DNA from: Parvularcula maris
Lineage (GTDB): Bacteria; Pseudomonadota; Alphaproteobacteria; Caulobacterales; Parvularculaceae
Assembly: GCF_024505085.1 (NCBI RefSeq)
Contig: NZ_JANIBC010000003.1
Span: 1 to 64,000 of the forward strand
DNA length: 64,000 nucleotides
Reading direction: 5' to 3'
This document shows positions 60,710-64,000 of this stretch, piece by piece. How positions within the stretch are numbered: position 1 is the first letter of the stretch; each line of letters begins with the position of its first letter. The translations under genes were made by a program, and so were the position numbers. Under the pieces are notes generated by a model. It made no database searches. It was not told where the DNA came from and saw only the letters and a list, made by a program, of their open reading frames with translations.

Positions 60710-62509
60710 ATGAAGAAGCCCCCTTCCTACCTCAAGCGGCTCTGGCGCGAGAACCTGGCCCACTACAAGGGCACGCTGGGACTGTCGTTTCTTCTCATGG
60801 TCGGCCTGGCGGCAGCCGAGGCCAGCTTCGTTCTGATCACTGAATGGATCTTCGCAGGGCTGGAGCCGGGGCGGGGGAGCCGGTTCGGCGAGGTGGACGC
60901 GCGGCGAGTCATGGTGCTCGGGCCGGTTTTGATCATCGCCATCGCCCTTCTTCAGGCGGGTTTCTTTTACGCCCAGGCGCTCACCGCTCAGTCCATCGGC
61001 ATCAGGGTCATGCGTGACCTGCAGAAGCGGATGTTCTCCTCCATTCTTCGCTTCGACATCGCCCAAGTGCGCGGGCGTCCGGGGGAGGGCGGTGAGCCCC
61101 GTATCGGGGGGCTGGTCAGCCGTTTCACCAATGACATGACAGTCCTGCGCGAGGCGCTGCGTCGCGGCCCGAACGGGATCCGGGATATCGTGCGCCTGGT
61201 CGGCTACATTGCCGTCCTGGCCTTCCTAGACCCGGTGCTCTTCCTTTGCGTGCTGGCGATCTACCCCCTCATCGGGCTCCCTATCTCTTTCATCGGTCAG
61301 GCCATCAGGCGTCTCTCGCGCAGGGTCCAGTCCCAGATCGGCGACCTGACGGGGCTGCTCGGCGAGAGCATCGCAGGCCAGGAAGTCGTCAAGGCCTACG
61401 GCCTCGAAGCCGAGGAGGAGAAGCGACTCGGCCAGGCGTTCGAGGAGCGAAAGGCGCTGCTTCTGAAAACCGTTCGCTACGGCTCGGCCAGCGAGCCGGC
61501 GGTGACGGTCATCGCGTCCTTCTCCATCGCGGCGATCATCGCCATCGCCGCCTTCCGGATCGACGCGGGACTTCTCACCGGGCCTGAGCTGGTGGCGTTC
61601 CTTATCGCCATGGCCCTTCTCTCCCAACCCGCGCGGGGCCTCGGTACGCTGAACGCCATCCTGCAGGAGGGCCTGGCGGCCCTCGAACGGGTGTTCGGCG
61701 TGATCGACGACGAGCCTTCGATCAGGTCACCTGAATCTCCAGAGCCCCTGGCAACCGAGAAAGGGAAGGCGCCGTCCATCCGTCTGAAGAACATCACGTT
61801 CGCCTACGACCAGGAGGCGCTGCTTCTAAAGGACTTCTCCCTAGAGGTTCCAGCCGGAAGCACCGCGGCGTTGGTCGGACCGTCGGGGGCGGGCAAGTCC
61901 ACCGTGTTCGGACTGCTGCCCCGCTTCTTCGATCCGGCGGAAGGTCAGGTCCTGATCGGTGACCAGCCGCACGATCGAGTAAGCCTCGAGGACCTACGCG
62001 GTGCGATCGGGCTGGTCGGGCAGAACCCGTTCCTCTTCGCCGCCACCATTGCCGACAATATCCGCATGGGACGGCTCGGCGCCAGCGACGAAGAGGTGCG
62101 CGCCGCTGCCCGCTCTGCGGCGGCAGCAGGCTTCATCGAGGCGCTGCCCAATGGCTACGACACCCGGCTGGGCGAGGGCGGCGGCGGGCTTTCGGGCGGA
62201 GAGCGGCAGCGTATCGCGTTGGCTCGTGCGTTCTTGAAAGACGCACCGATCCTTCTTCTGGACGAAGCCACCTCCGCCCTAGACGCAGAGAGCGAGCGCC
62301 TTATCGAGGAGGCGATGGAACGTCTACGGAAGAACAGGACGACCCTGGTCATCGCGCATCGCCTCTCGACCATCAGGGAGGCGGACAAGATCGTGGTGAT
62401 GGAGCGCGGGCAGATCGTCGAGGAGGGCACCCATACGGAGCTTCTCGCCGCAGGAGGGCTCTACGCCCGGCTGTCCGCCCTTCAAACCCGGTCGGAGCCC
62501 GCGATATGA
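60710..62509 (+). CDS. msbA: MsbA-like lipid A flippase ABC transporter
   Basis: 599 residues: six-helix permease domain (about 20-310) fused to an ABC ATPase domain (about 360-590). Walker A LVGPSGAGKSTVFG, Q-loop GLVGQNPFLF, signature LSGGERQRIALARAF, Walker B ILLLDEATSALD and H-loop VIAHRLST. Divergent placement beside waaA-lpxK supports lipid A export, although family members can carry other substrates. Overlaps the DMT gene by ATGA. Confidence 0.9.
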   Translation: MKKPPSYLKRLWRENLAHYKGTLGLSFLLMVGLAAAEASFVLITEWIFAGLEPGRGSRFGEVDARRVMVLGPVLIIAIALLQAGFFYAQALTAQSIGIRVMRDLQKRMFSSILRFDIAQVRGRPGEGGEPRIGGLVSRFTNDMTVLREALRRGPNGIRDIVRLVGYIAVLAFLDPVLFLCVLAIYPLIGLPISFIGQAIRRLSRRVQSQIGDLTGLLGESIAGQEVVKAYGLEAEEEKRLGQAFEERKALLLKTVRYGSASEPAVTVIASFSIAAIIAIAAFRIDAGLLTGPELVAFLIAMALLSQPARGLGTLNAILQEGLAALERVFGVIDDEPSIRSPESPEPLATEKGKAPSIRLKNITFAYDQEALLLKDFSLEVPAGSTAALVGPSGAGKSTVFGLLPRFFDPAEGQVLIGDQPHDRVSLEDLRGAIGLVGQNPFLFAATIADNIRMGRLGASDEEVRAAARSAAAAGFIEALPNGYDTRLGEGGGGLSGGERQRIALARAFLKDAPILLLDEATSALDAESERLIEEAMERLRKNRTTLVIAHRLSTIREADKIVVMERGQIVEEGTHTELLAAGGLYARLSALQTRSEPAI

Positions 62510-63426
62510 AGCCGCTTCAGGCCGCCCTGCTGCTCGCCATCTGCATCGCCTGGGGCATGCACATGGTCATCATCAAGGCGGTGACCGAGCTCGTCTCGCC
62601 CCTGACCTATGTAGCGCTCCGCATGCCGATCCTGGCCCTGCTGCTCGCGCCCTTGCTGCGCTGGTATCCGGGACAGATGCTGCGGATCGCGATCGCCGGA
62701 GCGTGCTTTGGCGGGCTCAACTACGCCTTCATGTTCACCGGCATCTCGCTGACCTCCGCCTCGATCGGCTCGGTGGTGGCAGAGAGCTATGTGGTCATCG
62801 CGACGATCTTCTCCGTCGTGTTCCTTCGCGAGACGGTGGGTTGGAAAAGGATCACCGGCATCGTCATGGCGCTGATCGGGGTCTTGATCATTGCGACCGC
62901 TGAGGGCGACGCCGTAGGCAGTCGCAACCTACCCCTCGGCGCGTTCTTGATCGTCTGCGGCACCACGGCAGAGGCGACGGGGGCGCTCTTCGTCAAGAAG
63001 ATCGAGGGGGTGAAGCCGCTCTCCCTTCTAGCCTGGATGGCCGTGGTCGGCAGCGCGGTCAGCTTCGTACCCGCCGCCTTGCTGGCCGAGGACCACTTCG
63101 CCTTTGTCGGCGGTGGCGCCTTCTGGCCGGTGATGCTCAGCCTCGGCTACTCGGTCCTGGTGGCCAGTGTCTTCGGGCATACGAGCTACTACTGGCTTCT
63201 CCAGCGCGTGCCCCTCAGCATCATCGCGCCCGCGGGGCTGCTGATCACCTTCTTCGCTGTTCTCTTCGGCACGCTCCTCCTCGGCGAGGCGTTCACGATG
63301 CGGATGGTGCTGGGCGCGGCCCTTGTGGTCCTGGGCGTGATCGTCATCCTCGTCCGCAAGACCGTCGCCGACCGGACGCAAGCTGCCGCCGCAGGCCTGA
63401 CCGAACAGGAAGGAGCCCTCCCATGA
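62506..63426 (+). CDS. EamA/DMT family transporter
   Basis: 306 residues with about ten hydrophobic segments arranged as two EamA repeats (first ending near 150, second from MAVVGSAVSFVPAALLAED). GLNYAFMFTGISLTSASIGSVVAESYV and GLLITFFAVLFGTLLLGEAF are family-typical. An inner-membrane exporter or permease of small metabolites; substrate unknown. Coupled to msbA-like upstream and the amidase downstream (ATGA both). Confidence 0.9.
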   Translation: MKPLQAALLLAICIAWGMHMVIIKAVTELVSPLTYVALRMPILALLLAPLLRWYPGQMLRIAIAGACFGGLNYAFMFTGISLTSASIGSVVAESYVVIATIFSVVFLRETVGWKRITGIVMALIGVLIIATAEGDAVGSRNLPLGAFLIVCGTTAEATGALFVKKIEGVKPLSLLAWMAVVGSAVSFVPAALLAEDHFAFVGGGAFWPVMLSLGYSVLVASVFGHTSYYWLLQRVPLSIIAPAGLLITFFAVLFGTLLLGEAFTMRMVLGAALVVLGVIVILVRKTVADRTQAAAAGLTEQEGALP

Positions 63427-64000
63427 CCGAGAAGAAGGTCTGGACTTCGCCCAATCACGGGGACCGGAAAGGGCACGACATCTCGATGATCGTGCTGCAC
63501 TATACGGGCATGAAGACTGGCGACGAGGCGCTGGAGCGCCTTTGCGACCCGGAAAGCTCCGTCTCAGCCCACTACCTGATCGAGGAGGACGGCCGGACTC
63601 ACCGCCTGGTCCCTGAGGAGCGCCGCGCCTGGCATGCCGGCGTGGGCTCATGGGGGAAGAGCGAAGACATCAACTCCGTCAGTATCGGGATCGAGCTCGT
63701 CAACCCTGGGCACGAATGGGGCTACAAGCCTTTTGCCGAGGCGCAGATCGACGCGCTGGTGACGCTACTCGACAGGCTGAAGCAGGCCTATCAGGTGCCC
63801 CGTTCACGGATCGTCGGGCACTCCGATGTGGCCCCCGACCGCAAGGAGGATCCCGGTGAGAAGTTCCCCTGGGCCGTGCTGGCGGCGGAGGGCCTGGCCC
63901 TCGCCCCCTGGTCGGGGGTGGTCCCGGACAACGTACCGGAGGCGGAGGAGGCCGAAGCGCTCCTTACGAAGATCGGCTACGGGGTGGAGCAGTTCGGCGT
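63423..64000 (+). CDS. AmpD-like N-acetylmuramoyl-L-alanine amidase (cut by window end)
   Basis: The first 192 residues of a zinc amidase 2 domain. MIVLHYTGMKTG holds zinc-ligand His26; SVSAHYLIEEDGRTHRLV, WHAGVGSWG near 71, SVSIGIELVN with the catalytic Glu, and the second His in RIVGHSDVAPDRKEDPGEKF near 138. No signal peptide, so a cytoplasmic, muropeptide-recycling role like AmpD is likely. The sequence beyond 175 begins a helical PGB-like segment (EAEALLTKIGYGVE). It continues past the window. ATGA overlap with the DMT gene. Confidence 0.9.
   Translation, partial: MTEKKVWTSPNHGDRKGHDISMIVLHYTGMKTGDEALERLCDPESSVSAHYLIEEDGRTHRLVPEERRAWHAGVGSWGKSEDINSVSIGIELVNPGHEWGYKPFAEAQIDALVTLLDRLKQAYQVPRSRIVGHSDVAPDRKEDPGEKFPWAVLAAEGLALAPWSGVVPDNVPEAEEAEALLTKIGYGVEQFG

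Noticed and set aside
1-64000. CRISPR array, prophage or insertion sequence
   Set aside because: No regular direct repeat-spacer pattern, no phage structural or integrase genes, and no transposase were recognised.

Overview
The window is GC-rich, densely coded chromosomal DNA from an alphaproteobacterium. The strongest pointers are an adjacent flaF-flbT pair next to flagellin (a pairing known from Alphaproteobacteria), CtrA-like TTAA-N7-(T/G/C)nAAC sites in front of several flagellar units, and an iron-sulfur (6-4) photolyase whose cysteine spacing matches the rhizobial type. Lipid A/Kdo genes and a TonB-dependent receptor show an outer membrane. The order could be near Parvularculales, Caulobacterales or Rhodobacterales; I cannot decide. 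No rRNA, tRNA, CRISPR array, insertion sequence or prophage was recognised.

Layout. 1-8 kb: metabolic genes (CtlX-type hydrolase, HI0933/BaiN-like flavoprotein with an abnormal start, phosphotransferase, small membrane protein, nitroreductase, acetyl-CoA synthetase, desaturase). 8-15 kb: a TPR-histidine kinase and a split complex I locus: nuoA, nuoB, a TonB-C lipoprotein, nuoC, then a terminator and an antisense gene, then nuoD, with no nuoE-N following. 15-26 kb: photolyase plus DUF2237, a GlsB-like protein, an operon of endonuclease-like/SPFH/NfeD, pnp and rpsO separated by an unusually long gap, and a TonB-dependent receptor.

26.4-46.1 kb is a flagellar island: motA-flgFGAH; fliK-flgD (reverse); flgJ-like; flagellin-flaF-flbT; flgBC-fliE-fliQ-flhA-fliR-flhB; a divergent FliM-like protein (reverse); motB; flgE-flgK-flgL-flgI. 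fliF, fliG, fliH, fliI, fliN and fliP are not here, so the island makes rod, hook, filament, rings, part of the export gate and the stator, and depends on a second locus.

46-64 kb: catalase, two small proteins of unknown role, metG, an AT-rich lipoprotein gene that looks foreign, the rpmH-rnpA-yidC ribosome/membrane-insertion operon (rnpA apparently starting at CTG) followed by a DUF1338 gene, a MerA-like oxidoreductase translationally coupled to a small histidine kinase, and an envelope block: waaA-lpxK-lpxL-like facing msbA-like, a DMT exporter and a cut-off AmpD-like amidase.

Intergenic DNA is rich in palindromic repeats of at least four families, some in multiple related copies and two of them about 120-145 bp composites. 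I found no clear-cut new multi-gene system. The most unusual items are the TonB-C lipoprotein translationally coupled inside nuo, the divergent FliM-like protein, the CtrA-like site set, the repeat families, and two genes with apparently non-canonical starts.
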